From Sphingomonas sp. (GTDB lineage Bacteria > Pseudomonadota > Alphaproteobacteria > Sphingomonadales > Sphingomonadaceae), in the NCBI RefSeq assembly GCF_030145815.1, contig NZ_JAIXHL010000013.1, positions 62,001-126,000 of the forward strand: a DNA stretch of 64,000 nt. Reading direction: 5' to 3'. Positions within the stretch are counted from its first letter, which is position 1. Each line of letters opens with the position of its first letter. The position numbers and the translations under genes are program-made. The notes under the pieces are model-generated. The model saw only the letters and a program-made list of their open reading frames with translations, did not search any database and was not told the origin of the DNA. Positions 54,557-64,000 of this stretch are shown here, one piece after another.

Positions 54557-55887
54557 TGGGCATCTCGGCACGAAGCGGGCGCGATCATGTGGAAATAGCT
54601 GCCGGTGACATGGCCGCGATGCGATCCGCTTTCGGCCACCGCCGCGCCTTCGGCATCGGTCACAAGCGCCAGCGGCGCGTCGCTCTGTTCGGCAATGGTT
54701 GAATAGTGGAACTCGTGCCCGCGCAGCCTGGTCCCGGCGGCAAGGCGCGATACCGGCACCAGCAGTTCGGCATGGCGATAGCCAAGGTGCATCTTGCGCT
54801 GGGCATGGCTGGTGACAAGCCCCAGCAGCCCGGCCATCCGGTGCCGTTCTCCGCTCTTGTCGATCAACCCCTGCCCCAGCACCATATAGCCGCCGCATTC
54901 GCCGTGCACGGGCCGCGTTTGCGCATGGCAGCGCAGGCCGGACAGGAATGTTGCAGCCGCCGCAATGGTCCCGGCGTGCAGTTCGGGATAGCCGCCGGGC
55001 AACCACACCAGATCGGCATGGGCGGCAGGCGCTTCATCGGCCAGCGGCGAGAATGGCAGGATCTCCGCCCCGGCGCGCCGCCAGCCTTCGATCAGATGCG
55101 GGTAGACGAACGAAAAGGCCGCATCGCGCGCCATGGCGATCCGCTGGGCCGGAGGGGCAGGCAGGTTGCCGCCGTCGGCTTGTGGTGCGGCACCAGCGGC
55201 AAGGCGAATAACGTCAAGATCGACATGGGCGCGCAGGAACGCTGCAAACTCGGCAATCGCGCGATCAAGGTCGGGATGCTCCACCGCCTGAACCAGCCCC
55301 AGATGGCGTTCGGGCAGGGTCAGGTCGCCGCGCCTTGGCAGGGCGCCCAGCACCGGAATGCCCACCGCCTCCATGCCCTTGCGCACCAGCCGTTCATGAC
55401 GCGGACTGGCCACGCGGTTCAGGATCACCCCGGCAAATGGCAGCCCCGGATCAAGGCTGCTGAACCCCAGCGCGGTGGCGGCGGCGGACTGCGCCTGCCC
55501 CGACACATCCAGCACCAGCACGATCGGCCAGCCCATCCGGCGGGCCATGTCGGCGCTGGCACCATTGCCCGACGCACCCTTGCTGGCCACGCCATCGAAC
55601 AACCCCATCGACCCTTCGGCCAGCACCATGTCCGCGCCCCCGGCCTGCGCCGCAATGGCAGCGATCAGATCGTCCTCCATCGCCCAGCTATCGAGATTGA
55701 ACGACGGCCTGCCACTCGCCGCGCGGTGAAACGCCGGGTCGATATAGTCCGGCCCGCTCTTGAACGGCTGCACCGCCAGCCCGTCTTCGGTCAGGGCGCG
55801 CAGCAGGCCCAGCATCACCGTGGTCTTGCCTGTGCCCGATGCGGGGGCGGCGATCATCAATCCCGGAGTCTGGTGGCGCGCGCTCAT
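54553..55887 (-). CDS. cobB: Cobyrinic acid a,c-diamide synthase
   Basis: 444 residues, CobB/CbiA family. ATP- and glutamine-dependent amidation of the a and c carboxyls. The P-loop is [23 protein letters not shown] is diagnostic; the amidotransferase nucleophile Cys is in [11 protein letters not shown] and the partner His in HEFHYST. Four-base overlaps with cobF and cobM. Confidence 0.95.
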   Translation of the reverse strand: MSARHQTPGLMIAAPASGTGKTTVMLGLLRALTEDGLAVQPFKSGPDYIDPAFHRAASGRPSFNLDSWAMEDDLIAAIAAQAGGADMVLAEGSMGLFDGVASKGASGNGASADMARRMGWPIVLVLDVSGQAQSAAATALGFSSLDPGLPFAGVILNRVASPRHERLVRKGMEAVGIPVLGALPRRGDLTLPERHLGLVQAVEHPDLDRAIAEFAAFLRAHVDLDVIRLAAGAAPQADGGNLPAPPAQRIAMARDAAFSFVYPHLIEGWRRAGAEILPFSPLADEAPAAHADLVWLPGGYPELHAGTIAAAATFLSGLRCHAQTRPVHGECGGYMVLGQGLIDKSGERHRMAGLLGLVTSHAQRKMHLGYRHAELLVPVSRLAAGTRLRGHEFHYSTIAEQSDAPLALVTDAEGAAVAESGSHRGHVTGSYFHMIAPASCRDAQ

Positions 55888-56669
55888 TCGGCCGCACCGC
55901 CAAAACGTGACGTGGCATCCTGCGGCCTGAACCGGCGATCATAACCGGGCGCATAGAGGCTGCTTTCGGCAAAATCCTGCGCCGCCAGCACCCGCCCGAC
56001 CAGGATCAGGGCGGTGCGCTCCATGCTCCCGGCGATGGCCTGTTCAATAGTGTCGAGCGTGGCGCGCACGATCCGCTGATCGGGCCAACTGGCGCGCCAG
56101 ACCACCGCGACGGGGCAATCCGCGCCATAGGCCGGCGTCAGGTCCGCCACCACTTGCGCCAGATTGTGAACCGAAAGGTGAATGGCCAGCGTCGCGCCGG
56201 TCACGGCAAAGTTGGCCAGGCTTTCGGCGGGCGGCATCGTGCTGGCGCGGCCCGGTGTGCGGGTCAGCACCAGCGATTGCGCCAGCGCGGGCAGGGTCAG
56301 CTCTGCCTCCAGCGCAGCGGCGGCGGCGGCGAAAGCCGGGACGCCGGGTGTGATCGTAAAGGGAATGTCCAGCGCGCGCAGGCGGCGCAACTGCTCGCCC
56401 ATGGCAGACCACACCGAAAGATCGCCCGAATGCAGCCGCGCCACATCGTGCCCGGCGGCATGGGCGGCGGCGATTTCGGCCATGATCTGGTCCAGTTCCA
56501 GCGGCGCGGTGTTCACGATCCGGGCGCCCGGCGGGCAATGATCCAGCACGGCGACCGGGATCAGCGACCCGGCATAAAGGCACACCGGGCTGCCCGCGAT
56601 CAGATCGCGTCCGCGCAAAGTGAGAAGATCGGGCGCGCCGGGACCGGCGCCAATGAAGTGGACGGTCAT
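55884..56669 (-). CDS. cobM: Precorrin-4 C11-methyltransferase
   Basis: 261 residues, SAM-dependent methylase. [17 protein letters not shown] at the start, CLYAGSLIP, the [14 protein letters not shown] loop and TPGVPAFAA are CobM-specific marks. ATG 56669 set by the family start; an earlier ATG is in the cobE frame region. ATGA overlap with cobE. Confidence 0.95.
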   Translation of the reverse strand: MTVHFIGAGPGAPDLLTLRGRDLIAGSPVCLYAGSLIPVAVLDHCPPGARIVNTAPLELDQIMAEIAAAHAAGHDVARLHSGDLSVWSAMGEQLRRLRALDIPFTITPGVPAFAAAAAALEAELTLPALAQSLVLTRTPGRASTMPPAESLANFAVTGATLAIHLSVHNLAQVVADLTPAYGADCPVAVVWRASWPDQRIVRATLDTIEQAIAGSMERTALILVGRVLAAQDFAESSLYAPGYDRRFRPQDATSRFGGAAE

Positions 56670-57061
56670 GTCGGGGTTCCCTGAAGGTTGACACTGGCAG
56701 CAATGGCGCACGTCGCCATGCGATCGGGGGAGATGTGGCGCGGCGACAGCAGGCGCGCACCCGCGCCAGCAGCGGCAAGCGCGGACGCTTCGGCCACGCT
56801 GCCGACGTGACGAGCGTTCAGGCTGGCGATGGAGCGCGTGGGGGTGGAAACGGCAGCCAGTGCATCGGACGCCACGCCCATCAGCGGCAGGCCCAGCGCT
56901 TCGGCCAGAGGGAGCAGCGCTGCGAGCTTGTCTTGCGCCGTGGCCAGATGCGTCACCGGCGGTTGCCCCTGCTCCGCCAGCGCGAACGCCGCGCGCAGCG
57001 AAGGCAGGCCGACGCCTGACCGAAAGCCGAACCCGGCGATGATCACAGCGTCACGCTCCAT
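56666..57061 (-). CDS. cobE: CobE/CbiG C-terminal-like cobalamin synthesis protein
   Basis: 131 residues of the CobE/GbiG C-terminal fold: [25 protein letters not shown], and FVS-like ends ([12 protein letters not shown]). The exact role of CobE in the aerobic pathway is not established; it is thought to help around precorrin intermediates. ATG 57061 chosen by family start. It overlaps the cobL stop by 19 bp. Confidence 0.85.
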   Translation of the reverse strand: MERDAVIIAGFGFRSGVGLPSLRAAFALAEQGQPPVTHLATAQDKLAALLPLAEALGLPLMGVASDALAAVSTPTRSIASLNARHVGSVAEASALAAAGAGARLLSPRHISPDRMATCAIAASVNLQGTPT

Positions 57062-58251
57062 TGCACCACCGGATAGCGCGCGCGCCAGCCGTGCCGGTTG
57101 CCCAGCGGTGCGGCGTCGGCCAGTTCGATGCGCAGGAGGCTCCCGCCCTTCTGGCCATGCCACCGGGCTAGCAGCGCTTCTGATTCCAGCGTCACCGCAT
57201 TGGTCACCAGCCGCGTTCCGGCGGGCAAACGTGCCCATAGCGTGTCCAGCAAGGCTTCCGATAAACCACCGCCGATGAACACCGCATCGGGCAATGGTCC
57301 CGGTGGCAGGGCATCCGGCGCAATCCCGACGACAACTTTCAGCCGATCAACGCCCAGCGCAGCGGCGTTGGCCCGCACACGGTCCGCGCGCACCGGATCC
57401 GCCTCTATCGCACAGGCCCGGTTGGCCAGGTGGGCCAGCAGCCATTCGATCCCGATCGATCCCGATCCCGCGCCAATATCCCACAGCAGCTCACCCGCAC
57501 ACGGGGCCAGCGCCGATAGCGTCAGCGCGCGTACCGGACGCTTGGTCAACTGCCCGTCGGACGCAAACCAGTGGTCCGGTCGGCCCGCCGTCAGCGGCAA
57601 GGACGGGCCATGCCCGGCACACTCGATCCCGGCCGCTACCGGATGGGCGATGTCGGTGAAAGACAGCCCCTCGGCGCGCGCGGTGCGAACCCGTTCGCGC
57701 GGCCCGCCCAGCGCTTCCATCACATGCAACGCTGACGCGCCAAAGCCTTGGCCGGTCAGATAGTCCGCCAGCGCGGCCACCGCCGCGCCATCGCGCAACA
57801 GTGCAATGACGCGCCGCCCTGGTGCCAGGTGGGGCTTGAGCCGATCTAACGGCGCGGCATGGAGACCAAGACAGGCCACATCCTGAACCGGCCAGCCCAG
57901 CCGCGCAACCGCCAGCGTGAAAGTGGAAGGCGCGGGGATCGCCACCCATTCGCCCGGATCAAGCAGGCGCGCCACACTGCTTCCCGCCCCGAACCAGAAC
58001 GGATCGCCCGATGCCAGCATCACCACCCGCTGCCCGCGATGTTGCATCAGCAGGGCAATGCCATCGGCAAAGGGTACTGGCCATTCGATCATGGTACAGG
58101 TAATCGCGGGCAGCAGCGACAGGTGCCGTGCCGGTCCCATGACCAGTCCGGCCTGCGCCAGCGCCGTGCGGGCGGCGGCGGAAAGGCCGTCCGGCCCGTC
58201 CTCGCCAATGCCGATGATCGTCAACCACGCTTCAGGAGCCATATCAGCCAT
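57043..58251 (-). CDS. cobL: Precorrin-6Y C5,15-methyltransferase (decarboxylating)
   Basis: 402 residues, fusion of CbiE-like (N-terminal, [23 protein letters not shown]) and CbiT-like (C-terminal, [23 protein letters not shown]) domains, as expected for CobL. ATG 58251 has AGGAGG 9 nt upstream on the minus strand; a second ATG at 58242 lacks one. Its start shares the CATG bases with the plus-strand cobK start. Confidence 0.94.
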   Translation of the reverse strand: MADMAPEAWLTIIGIGEDGPDGLSAAARTALAQAGLVMGPARHLSLLPAITCTMIEWPVPFADGIALLMQHRGQRVVMLASGDPFWFGAGSSVARLLDPGEWVAIPAPSTFTLAVARLGWPVQDVACLGLHAAPLDRLKPHLAPGRRVIALLRDGAAVAALADYLTGQGFGASALHVMEALGGPRERVRTARAEGLSFTDIAHPVAAGIECAGHGPSLPLTAGRPDHWFASDGQLTKRPVRALTLSALAPCAGELLWDIGAGSGSIGIEWLLAHLANRACAIEADPVRADRVRANAAALGVDRLKVVVGIAPDALPPGPLPDAVFIGGGLSEALLDTLWARLPAGTRLVTNAVTLESEALLARWHGQKGGSLLRIELADAAPLGNRHGWRARYPVVQWSVTL

Positions 58252-59011
58252 GCCCAACGTCCTCCTGCTGGGCGGCACGACAGAGGCCAGCGCGCTTGCC
58301 CGCCTGCTTGGCGCGCGGGGCATTGCGACGACGCTCAGCTATGCCGGACGGACCGAAAACCCCCGCGCTCAACCGGTGCCGGTGCGTGTCGGCGGGTTCG
58401 GCGGTGTGGCGGGGCTGGCCGATTATCTGCGCCACCACCGCGTGACTCATCTGGTGGACGCGACCCACCCCTTTGCCGCAACGATGAGCAGCCATGCCGT
58501 GGAGGCGGCCCGCCTGGCCGGAGTGCCTCATGTAGCGCTGACCCGCCGGGCGTGGCAACCGGTCGCCGGAGACCGCTGGACCCGCGTTGCCAGCATCGAC
58601 GGTGCGGTGGCAGCGCTGGCCGGGCACTCCCGCCGCGTAATGCTGGCGCTGGGCCGGATGCATGTGGCAGCCTTCGCTGCCCAGCCGCAGCATCATTATC
58701 TGTTGCGCTTTGTCGATGCGCCAGACCAGCCGCCGGGCTTGCCCCATCACACCCTGATCGTCGATCGCGGGCCGTTCACCGCCACAGGCGACAGCGCATT
58801 GATGGAGGCGCACGCCATCGATCTGGTGGTGTGCAAGAACGCTGGCGGGCAAGGCGCAGAGGCCAAGCTGATCGCCGCACGGGATCTGGGCCTGCCGGTC
58901 CTGATGATTGATCGCCCTGCCGTTCCGGGCCGGGCCGAATGCTATCGCCCGGAAGATGTACTGGTCTGGCTGGGTCATGACGCCGAACCCAAGGCCGAAC
59001 GCGACGTGTAG
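58250..59011 (+). CDS. cobK: Precorrin-6A reductase
   Basis: 253 residues. Reduces precorrin-6A with [25 protein letters not shown] at the N-terminus, VDATHPFAATMS and ALGRMHVAAF are family marks, plus FVDAPDQPP and VCKNAGG. This is the only plus-strand gene in the cob operon: it lies antisense between cobL and cobJ, its ATG overlapping the cobL ATG, and its 3' end overlaps cobJ by 37 bp. AGGAG lies upstream inside cobL. Confidence 0.92.
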   Translation: MPNVLLLGGTTEASALARLLGARGIATTLSYAGRTENPRAQPVPVRVGGFGGVAGLADYLRHHRVTHLVDATHPFAATMSSHAVEAARLAGVPHVALTRRAWQPVAGDRWTRVASIDGAVAALAGHSRRVMLALGRMHVAAFAAQPQHHYLLRFVDAPDQPPGLPHHTLIVDRGPFTATGDSALMEAHAIDLVVCKNAGGQGAEAKLIAARDLGLPVLMIDRPAVPGRAECYRPEDVLVWLGHDAEPKAERDV

Positions 59012-59763
59012 AGGATCGGACCGAGCTTTCGCCCACTTGTCCGTTCGATGATCCGCGTCAGGCTTGATCCGACGATCACCATGGTCCGCATGTCGGCCAT
59101 GTCTGCACGGGCCTGACCCAGCGGTACGATCCGCAATTGCTCGTCGGGCGTCGATACGGCGCGGGCGAACAAGATCGGGCGATCCGGGCCGCACACTTCG
59201 CGCAGCAATTCCAGCACACGTTCGAAACCTTCGGGCCGGGCTTTTGACCTCGGGTTGTAGAAGGCCATGGCAAAGTCCGCCTCTGCCGCCAGCCGCAACC
59301 GTTTTTCGATCAAATTCCACGGCTTGAGATTGTCCGACAGATTGATCGCGCAAAAATCATGACCCAGCGGCGCCCCCGCCCGCGCGCTGGCGGCCAGCAT
59401 CGCGGTGATGCCGGGCAGCACCCGGATGTCGAGATCGCGCCAGTGGGCCGGGCCTGCCTCCAGCGCCTCGAACACGGCGGCGGCCATCGCGAAAACGCCC
59501 GGATCGCCCGATGATACCACCACCACGCGCCGCCCCTGCGCCGCGAGTTCCAGCGCATGGGCGGCCCGGTCCAGCTCCACCCGGTTATCGGACGGATGCA
59601 GTGTCAGCCCGGCGCGCGGGGCGATCCGGGCGACATAGGGAATATAGCCGATGACATCGCTTGCCCCGGCCAGAGCGGCGGTGACTTCGGGCGTAATCAG
59701 CGCCTCGTCGCCCGGCCCCAGACCGGCGATGGCCAGCCAGCCGCTCATGGCCCCGGCACTCAT
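58975..59763 (-). CDS. cobJ: Precorrin-3B C17-methyltransferase
   Basis: 262 residues, SAM-dependent ring-contraction methylase. AIAGLGPGDEALITPEV, GYIPYVARI, SSGDPGVFAMAA and VLPGITAMLAASA are CobJ motifs; FYNPRS follows. ATG 59763 gives the ATGA overlap with cobI. The C-terminus overlaps cobK (convergent) by 37 bp. Confidence 0.94.
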   Translation of the reverse strand: MSAGAMSGWLAIAGLGPGDEALITPEVTAALAGASDVIGYIPYVARIAPRAGLTLHPSDNRVELDRAAHALELAAQGRRVVVVSSGDPGVFAMAAAVFEALEAGPAHWRDLDIRVLPGITAMLAASARAGAPLGHDFCAINLSDNLKPWNLIEKRLRLAAEADFAMAFYNPRSKARPEGFERVLELLREVCGPDRPILFARAVSTPDEQLRIVPLGQARADMADMRTMVIVGSSLTRIIERTSGRKLGPILYTSRSALGSAS

Positions 59764-60497
59764 GGCCGGCGCCCCTGGCCGTGAATCAGCAGGATCGAGA
59801 AATAGGGCGTGACCGTTTCGGCCTCGATCAGCCGCGTGACCCGCTGACCTGGCATGGCGGCATGTTCGACCAGCCATGCCGCATCCTCGCGCCCGGCAGC
59901 GGCCACCGCGCGGCGCAGTTTGGGCAGGTTGCGCCCGATCTTCATCACCACCAGCGCATCTGTATCGCGGATGCGTCGCACCAGTTCATCCTCGGGCAGG
60001 GTCGCCATCGCGATGGTCAGCACATCGTCGCCCCAGGTGATCGGGATGCCGGTTGCGTTCCACGCCCCGGCCATGCCGGTGATACCCGGAACCACTGCCA
60101 CCGGAACCGTGCCCGCCAGCCGGGTGTGCAAATGCATGAATGAACCGTAGAAAAACGGATCGCCCTCACACAGCACGACCACGTCTTCGCCTGCCTGCGC
60201 CAGCATGACCAATCGCTGCGTGCATTCGGCATAGAAAGCGGAAAGACAGTCGTTGTAGCGCGGGTCGGATAACGGAATCTCGGTCGTCACCGGATATTCC
60301 ATCGGGATTTCGATCACGTCGGGGCGCAGCATTCCTTCGACAATCCGCCGCGCCTGTCCTGGTCGCCCGGCCTTGCGGAAATAGGCCACGTGGCGGGCGC
60401 CACGCACCAGCCGGTCAGAGCGAACGCTCAACAGATCGGGCGCACCCGGACCCAAACCCACGCCGTGGATCGTCCCGCAGGAAAGGGCCGCGCTCAT
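59760..60497 (-). CDS. cobI: Precorrin-2 C20-methyltransferase
   Basis: 245 residues, SAM-dependent methylase. [16 protein letters not shown], the motif CEGDPFFYGSFM, VPGITGMAGA and VVMKIGRNLPKL mark CobI. It makes precorrin-3A from precorrin-2. Four-base overlaps with cobJ and cobH. The upstream SUMT step enzyme (cobA) is not in this window. Confidence 0.94.
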   Translation of the reverse strand: MSAALSCGTIHGVGLGPGAPDLLSVRSDRLVRGARHVAYFRKAGRPGQARRIVEGMLRPDVIEIPMEYPVTTEIPLSDPRYNDCLSAFYAECTQRLVMLAQAGEDVVVLCEGDPFFYGSFMHLHTRLAGTVPVAVVPGITGMAGAWNATGIPITWGDDVLTIAMATLPEDELVRRIRDTDALVVMKIGRNLPKLRRAVAAAGREDAAWLVEHAAMPGQRVTRLIEAETVTPYFSILLIHGQGRRP

Positions 60498-61123
60498 TCG
60501 GTGCCGCTCGCCAAAGCGTTGATCGCAGCAACCGTGATCGCGCTGCCGCCCAGCCGCCCTTCAACGATGCAGCACGGCACCGGCGGCGCGGCCCATAACG
60601 CGGCCTTGGATTCGGCCGCGCCGACAAAGCCCACCGGACAGCCGATGACCGCCGCAGGGCGCGGGCAATCGGGATCTTCCAGCATATTCAGCAGATGGAA
60701 CAGCGCGGTTGGCGCGTTGCCGATGGCCACCACCGCGCCTGCCAGATGCGGCCGCCACAGTTCCAGTGCGGCGGCAGAGCGGGTGTTACCCATTGCCCGC
60801 GCCATGTCGGGCACTTGCGGCGCATTCAGGGTGCAGATGATCTGATTATCAGCAGGCAGCCGCGCACGGGTGATCCCTTCGGACACCATCCGCGCATCGC
60901 ACAGCACCGGCGCGCCAGCGGCCAGCGCCGCCCGCGCCGCACTGGCAAAGCCGGGTGAGAAGCGGATATGCGCGGCAAGGTCCACCATCCCGGCGGCGTG
61001 GATCATGCGCACCGCCACCGGTTCCTCATCAGCGAAAAAGGGCGCCAGATCGGCTTCGGCGCGGATCATGGCGAAAGACTGGCGATAGATGGCCGCGCCA
61101 TCGGTTTCATAGATATGGGGCAT
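60494..61123 (-). CDS. cobH: Precorrin-8X methylmutase
   Basis: 209 residues. Moves the C-11 methyl to C-12, giving hydrogenobyrinic acid. Seen: YETDGAAIYRQSFAMIRAE, catalytic-region HAAGMVDLA, GNAPTALFHLL and PVGFVGAAESK. ATG 61123 follows the cobG stop directly (TGATG); an in-frame TTG 3 bp upstream is possible. Confidence 0.95.
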   Translation of the reverse strand: MPHIYETDGAAIYRQSFAMIRAEADLAPFFADEEPVAVRMIHAAGMVDLAAHIRFSPGFASAARAALAAGAPVLCDARMVSEGITRARLPADNQIICTLNAPQVPDMARAMGNTRSAAALELWRPHLAGAVVAIGNAPTALFHLLNMLEDPDCPRPAAVIGCPVGFVGAAESKAALWAAPPVPCCIVEGRLGGSAITVAAINALASGTE

Positions 61124-62268
61124 CAAGCGGCTCCGAAATGGGCGAGAAGCTCGGCTGGGCTGAGCGCAGAGCGAACTGGCAACGCACCGGCGGGTGCGTT
61201 CAGGGAAAGATCGAACAGGCCATCGCGGCCGGTCAGCGTGACATCGGCGGCGCGCTGGCGGGCGCAGCCCTTGGCACAGCCCGAAACATGCAGCCGCCCG
61301 GCGACATGCGGTGCAAGGCGGCGGGCAAGATCGCGGGTTTCAACCGAGGCCTGCGGGCAGCAGGGCGCGCCGGGGCAAGCATCGACATGCAGCAGCGGGT
61401 CGGCAGGATTATCGATCAGCCCACCGGCGCAAACGGCAGGCGCGCCTTCCACCAGCAGCACACGCCACGGCGTGATCCGCACCGCTGCGGCGGGCGATGC
61501 TTCCACCATCCCGGCCAGTATCCGCGCCTCTATCCGGCCAAACGGCAAGCCATAGGCCCAACTCCCATCACGGAGGCCCAGATCATGAAGGCCCGGCACG
61601 ATGCAAGCAGCCGACGGCGCGGGCAGAATGTCGCCACAGGCCCATTCGGGCAGGACCAGCCGGTGTCGCGCCATGCGCCCCGCTTTCGCGCCGCCGCTGG
61701 CCGCAAACCAGTGGGCGAGCGCGATCAGCGCGTCCACTTCCCTGCCAGCAGCAACCGCCATACCGGTGGCGCGGCCATCGGCGCGCAGGATCAGACCGCC
61801 ATCGCCGCCGCGCTCAATGCGGAAATCGCCCGCCTCGCCACCCAGAATGCAGGTCTGACCGGCATCGATGGCAAAGCCCACTTTACCGAGCAGATCGGGC
61901 AACTCATCCAGCCGGGTCAGCAACGCGCCCGCAATGCGATGGCTGTCATCACCGACCCGCCAATCCGGCGCGACCAGAATGTTGCGCCGCTGTTCGATGA
62001 CAGGGTCAGGGTCCACCAGATCCAGCACCAGCAACCGGTCGAGCAGCGCCTGCCAGCCAGTTTCAGGCACCCCGCGAAGCTGGAGATTGGCGCGGGCGGT
62101 CATGTCGATCAGGCCATTGCCGTGCACCACGGCGGCATCGCACAGGCCCAGCACTTGCGCCCGCGTCAGGCGGCCAAGCCGAGGCTTTACCCGCACCAGC
62201 AGCCCGTCGCCCGCCATCATCGGGTGCCAGGCATCGGGGCACCAGCCCTTCACCGCAAAACTGCTCAT
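61123..62268 (-). CDS. cobG: Precorrin-3B synthase
   Basis: 381 residues, nitrite/sulfite-reductase-like fold. An oxygen-dependent monooxygenase making precorrin-3B, the hallmark of the aerobic pathway. Two ferredoxin-like halves are followed by cluster-ligand cysteines in CPGAPCCPQASV and VSGCAKGCARQ. ATGA overlap with cobN. Confidence 0.94.
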   Translation of the reverse strand: MSSFAVKGWCPDAWHPMMAGDGLLVRVKPRLGRLTRAQVLGLCDAAVVHGNGLIDMTARANLQLRGVPETGWQALLDRLLVLDLVDPDPVIEQRRNILVAPDWRVGDDSHRIAGALLTRLDELPDLLGKVGFAIDAGQTCILGGEAGDFRIERGGDGGLILRADGRATGMAVAAGREVDALIALAHWFAASGGAKAGRMARHRLVLPEWACGDILPAPSAACIVPGLHDLGLRDGSWAYGLPFGRIEARILAGMVEASPAAAVRITPWRVLLVEGAPAVCAGGLIDNPADPLLHVDACPGAPCCPQASVETRDLARRLAPHVAGRLHVSGCAKGCARQRAADVTLTGRDGLFDLSLNAPAGALPVRSALSPAELLAHFGAA

Positions 62269-64000
62269 GCCCTGTCCTCAAGCCTTGGCAGGCTGGCGAG
62301 GATGGAATTGCGCCGGGTCTGCCACAGCCCGGCGGCATGGAGCGCGGCAAAGCGGGCTTCCATCGCCGCCAGCGCAGCCGGATTCTCGCGTTCAAGAAAT
62401 GCGCGAACATCGGTCTGGCCCAGTGTCGCGTCGTGATAAAGGTCGAACAGATGCGGCGGTACGCTGCCTGAAAGGTGCGCAAAGGCACCCATATGGTCCA
62501 GCGTCGCGGCCAGTTCTGCCCCCCCGCGAAAGCCGTGCCGCATCATGCCCGCCACCCAGCCTGGGTGCGCCGCGCGGGCGCGGACCACGCGGGCGATCTC
62601 TTCGGTCAGGGTGCGCGCAACGGTGCGCCCCGGATCGCGATTGTCGAGGTGGTAGAGCGCCGCCGAACCACCGATCAGCGCCTTGGCAGCGGCAAAGCCC
62701 GCCTCGTGCGCGGCATAATCGGCGGCCAGCAGCAGATCGGTTTCGGGCAAGTCCTGAAGATGGACAAAGGCGTCCGCTCCTTCAACACGCTGGCGCAGGC
62801 CGGCAGGATCGGCAAAGGTTCCGATCGCATCGGAGGCTGCGTCAAACGCATGGTCCGATGCCGCCAGCCATGCCTCACCAGCAGCGCGCCGGGCCGCTTC
62901 AGTATAGACCTCGGCTGCATCGCCAAGACCCAGTCCATAGCTGCCGGGGGCCGGGCCATAGACGCGCGGTGCCGCAGCCTGCCCTGCAAACGGGTTCCAG
63001 TCCGCCGGTTCATCGCGCAAACACAGCGCGCGCACCGCTTGGCCAAACAGTATCGGCAGCGCAGGAAAGGCATCGCGGAACAGGCCGGAAATCCGCAACG
63101 TCACATCGATACGCGGCCGGTCCAGCAGCGCCAGCGGCAGGATTTCGATGCCTGTTACCCGTTCGGACGCGGTGTCCCACAGCGGCTTTGCGCCCAGCAG
63201 GTGCAGCGCCATGGCGAATTCCTCGCCCGCCGTGCGCATCGTGGCCGATCCCCACAGATCGACCACCAGCCCGCGCGGATAATCGCCGTGATCCTGCAGA
63301 TGCCGCCGGATCAGCTCCTCTGCCAGTGTCACCCCTTGGGCATGGGCCGCGCGTGAAGGCACGGCGCGCGGGTCTATCGCATAAAGGTTTCGCCCGGTTG
63401 GCAGCACATCGCTGCGCCCGCGAAAGGGGGAGCCGGAGGGACCGGGCGGAACGCGGCGTCCGTCGAGTGCCGCCAGCAATCCGGCCCGCTCGGCTGCGCC
63501 CTGATCTCCCCGCCCGAACACATGCAGCCCGTCACCGAACTGGCTGTCCTTTACATCGCAAACGAAGCGGTCGATCCGGGTGATCGCCTCGACCAGCGTG
63601 GCCGCGTCATCAAGGCCCAGTTCCGCCTCAAGTCCCAGCACGCGCGCTTCGTCGCGGATGTTCACTTGCAGACGGTCGCGGCGGGCCGGGTCCAGCCCGC
63701 CAGCGTTGGAGAATTCATCCAGCAGCGCCTCGATCCGGGCCAGCCCCGCACCGCTTTGCGTTTGCACCAGTGGCGGGGGAACGTGCCCGATCGTAACCGC
63801 GCTGATCCGGCGCTTGGCCTGCGCCGCTTCGCCGGGATCGTTGACGATGAACGGATAGATCACCGGCATCGCGCCGGTCAGCGCCTCGGGCCAGCAAGCA
63901 TCGGACAGCGCGACTGATTTGCCCGGCAGCCATTCCAGTGTGCCATGTGCGCCGATATGCACCAGCGCGTCCACGCTTCGCTGGCGCAGCCACAGGTAGA
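62265..64000 (-). CDS. cobN: Aerobic cobaltochelatase subunit CobN (3' part)
   Basis: The reading frame stays open to the window edge, so only the C-terminal ~578 residues are present; the full family is about 1,200-1,300. CobN with CobS/CobT inserts cobalt into hydrogenobyrinic acid diamide. HIGAHGTLEWLPGKSVALS (seen in part) and NIRDEARVLGLEAELG are diagnostic, with YGLGLGD later. It is the first of the visible minus-strand cob genes; its promoter lies outside. Confidence 0.95.
   Translation of the reverse strand, partial: YLWLRQRSVDALVHIGAHGTLEWLPGKSVALSDACWPEALTGAMPVIYPFIVNDPGEAAQAKRRISAVTIGHVPPPLVQTQSGAGLARIEALLDEFSNAGGLDPARRDRLQVNIRDEARVLGLEAELGLDDAATLVEAITRIDRFVCDVKDSQFGDGLHVFGRGDQGAAERAGLLAALDGRRVPPGPSGSPFRGRSDVLPTGRNLYAIDPRAVPSRAAHAQGVTLAEELIRRHLQDHGDYPRGLVVDLWGSATMRTAGEEFAMALHLLGAKPLWDTASERVTGIEILPLALLDRPRIDVTLRISGLFRDAFPALPILFGQAVRALCLRDEPADWNPFAGQAAAPRVYGPAPGSYGLGLGDAAEVYTEAARRAAGEAWLAASDHAFDAASDAIGTFADPAGLRQRVEGADAFVHLQDLPETDLLLAADYAAHEAGFAAAKALIGGSAALYHLDNRDPGRTVARTLTEEIARVVRARAAHPGWVAGMMRHGFRGGAELAATLDHMGAFAHLSGSVPPHLFDLYHDATLGQTDVRAFLERENPAALAAMEARFAALHAAGLWQTRRNSILASLPRLEDRA

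Noticed and set aside
43934..64000. Cobalamin riboswitch in the cob region
   Set aside because: No B12-box-like segment was recognised in the available sequence; the operon's 5' end and leader lie outside.
44021..64000. Direct repeat of the tRNA 3' end as attR
   Set aside because: No second copy of the GAGTCCTCTTCTGGGCACCA segment was seen within the window.

Overview
The window is GC-rich DNA from an alphaproteobacterium, most likely a sphingomonad (Sphingomonas or a close relative). The evidence is the tightly packed genes with 4-bp start/stop overlaps, an ATP12-type F1-ATPase assembly chaperone and SspB of alphaproteobacterial type, and a carbohydrate locus built from a TonB receptor, tryptophan-halogenase-like proteins and SapC. 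Palindromic repeats built on CCCCCGCGAAAGCGGGGG are also present. No species can be named from sequence reading alone.

Region 1 (1-26.6 kb) is core chromosome. It holds an APC permease with an exported methyltransferase-like protein; crcB, an RluA-type pseudouridine synthase, a HAD phosphatase and the ATP12 chaperone; and a CPA2 antiporter. A minus-strand block runs sspB, fumC, three tiny proteins and gmk. The histidine operon is hisB-yciI-like-hisH-hisA-hisF-(two PEP-CTERM-like mini-proteins)-hisE, followed by a HIT protein. After that come a second APC permease, adenosine-kinase-like PfkB, EI24 protein, queG, a NatAB-like ABC exporter, a CYP153-like P450, an exported MsrB and a CHAP protein.

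Region 2 (26.6-31.1 kb) is more accessory. It has large palindromic repeats, extensin-like and NUDIX proteins and two small secreted orphans in lower-GC DNA. It ends with a beta-class DNA methyltransferase fused to a PD-(D/E)XK-like nuclease domain.

Region 3 (31.2-43.8 kb) is a carbohydrate uptake locus. A LacI regulator, two flavin-dependent tryptophan-halogenase-like proteins, a JmjC/cupin-8 protein, SapC and a TonB-dependent receptor lie on the minus strand. A GH3 glycosidase and an MFS transporter lie on the plus strand. Three operator-like palindromes centred on AACGTT sit between the divergent receptor and GH3 genes, which suggests one LacI-controlled regulon for oligosaccharide import, hydrolysis and sugar uptake.

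Region 4 (43.9-64.0 kb) begins with tRNA-Leu(CAG) and a P4-type integrase. It continues into an almost complete aerobic cobalamin pathway on the minus strand: cobU, cobQ, cobD, cobC, cobS, alpha-ribazole phosphatase, cobT, a DUF1636 protein, bluB, cobO, cobF, cobB, cobM, cobE, cobL, cobJ, cobI, cobH, cobG and the 3' part of cobN. cobK lies antisense inside it on the plus strand. The arrangement looks like a tRNA-borne genomic island carrying B12 synthesis; its far end lies outside the window.
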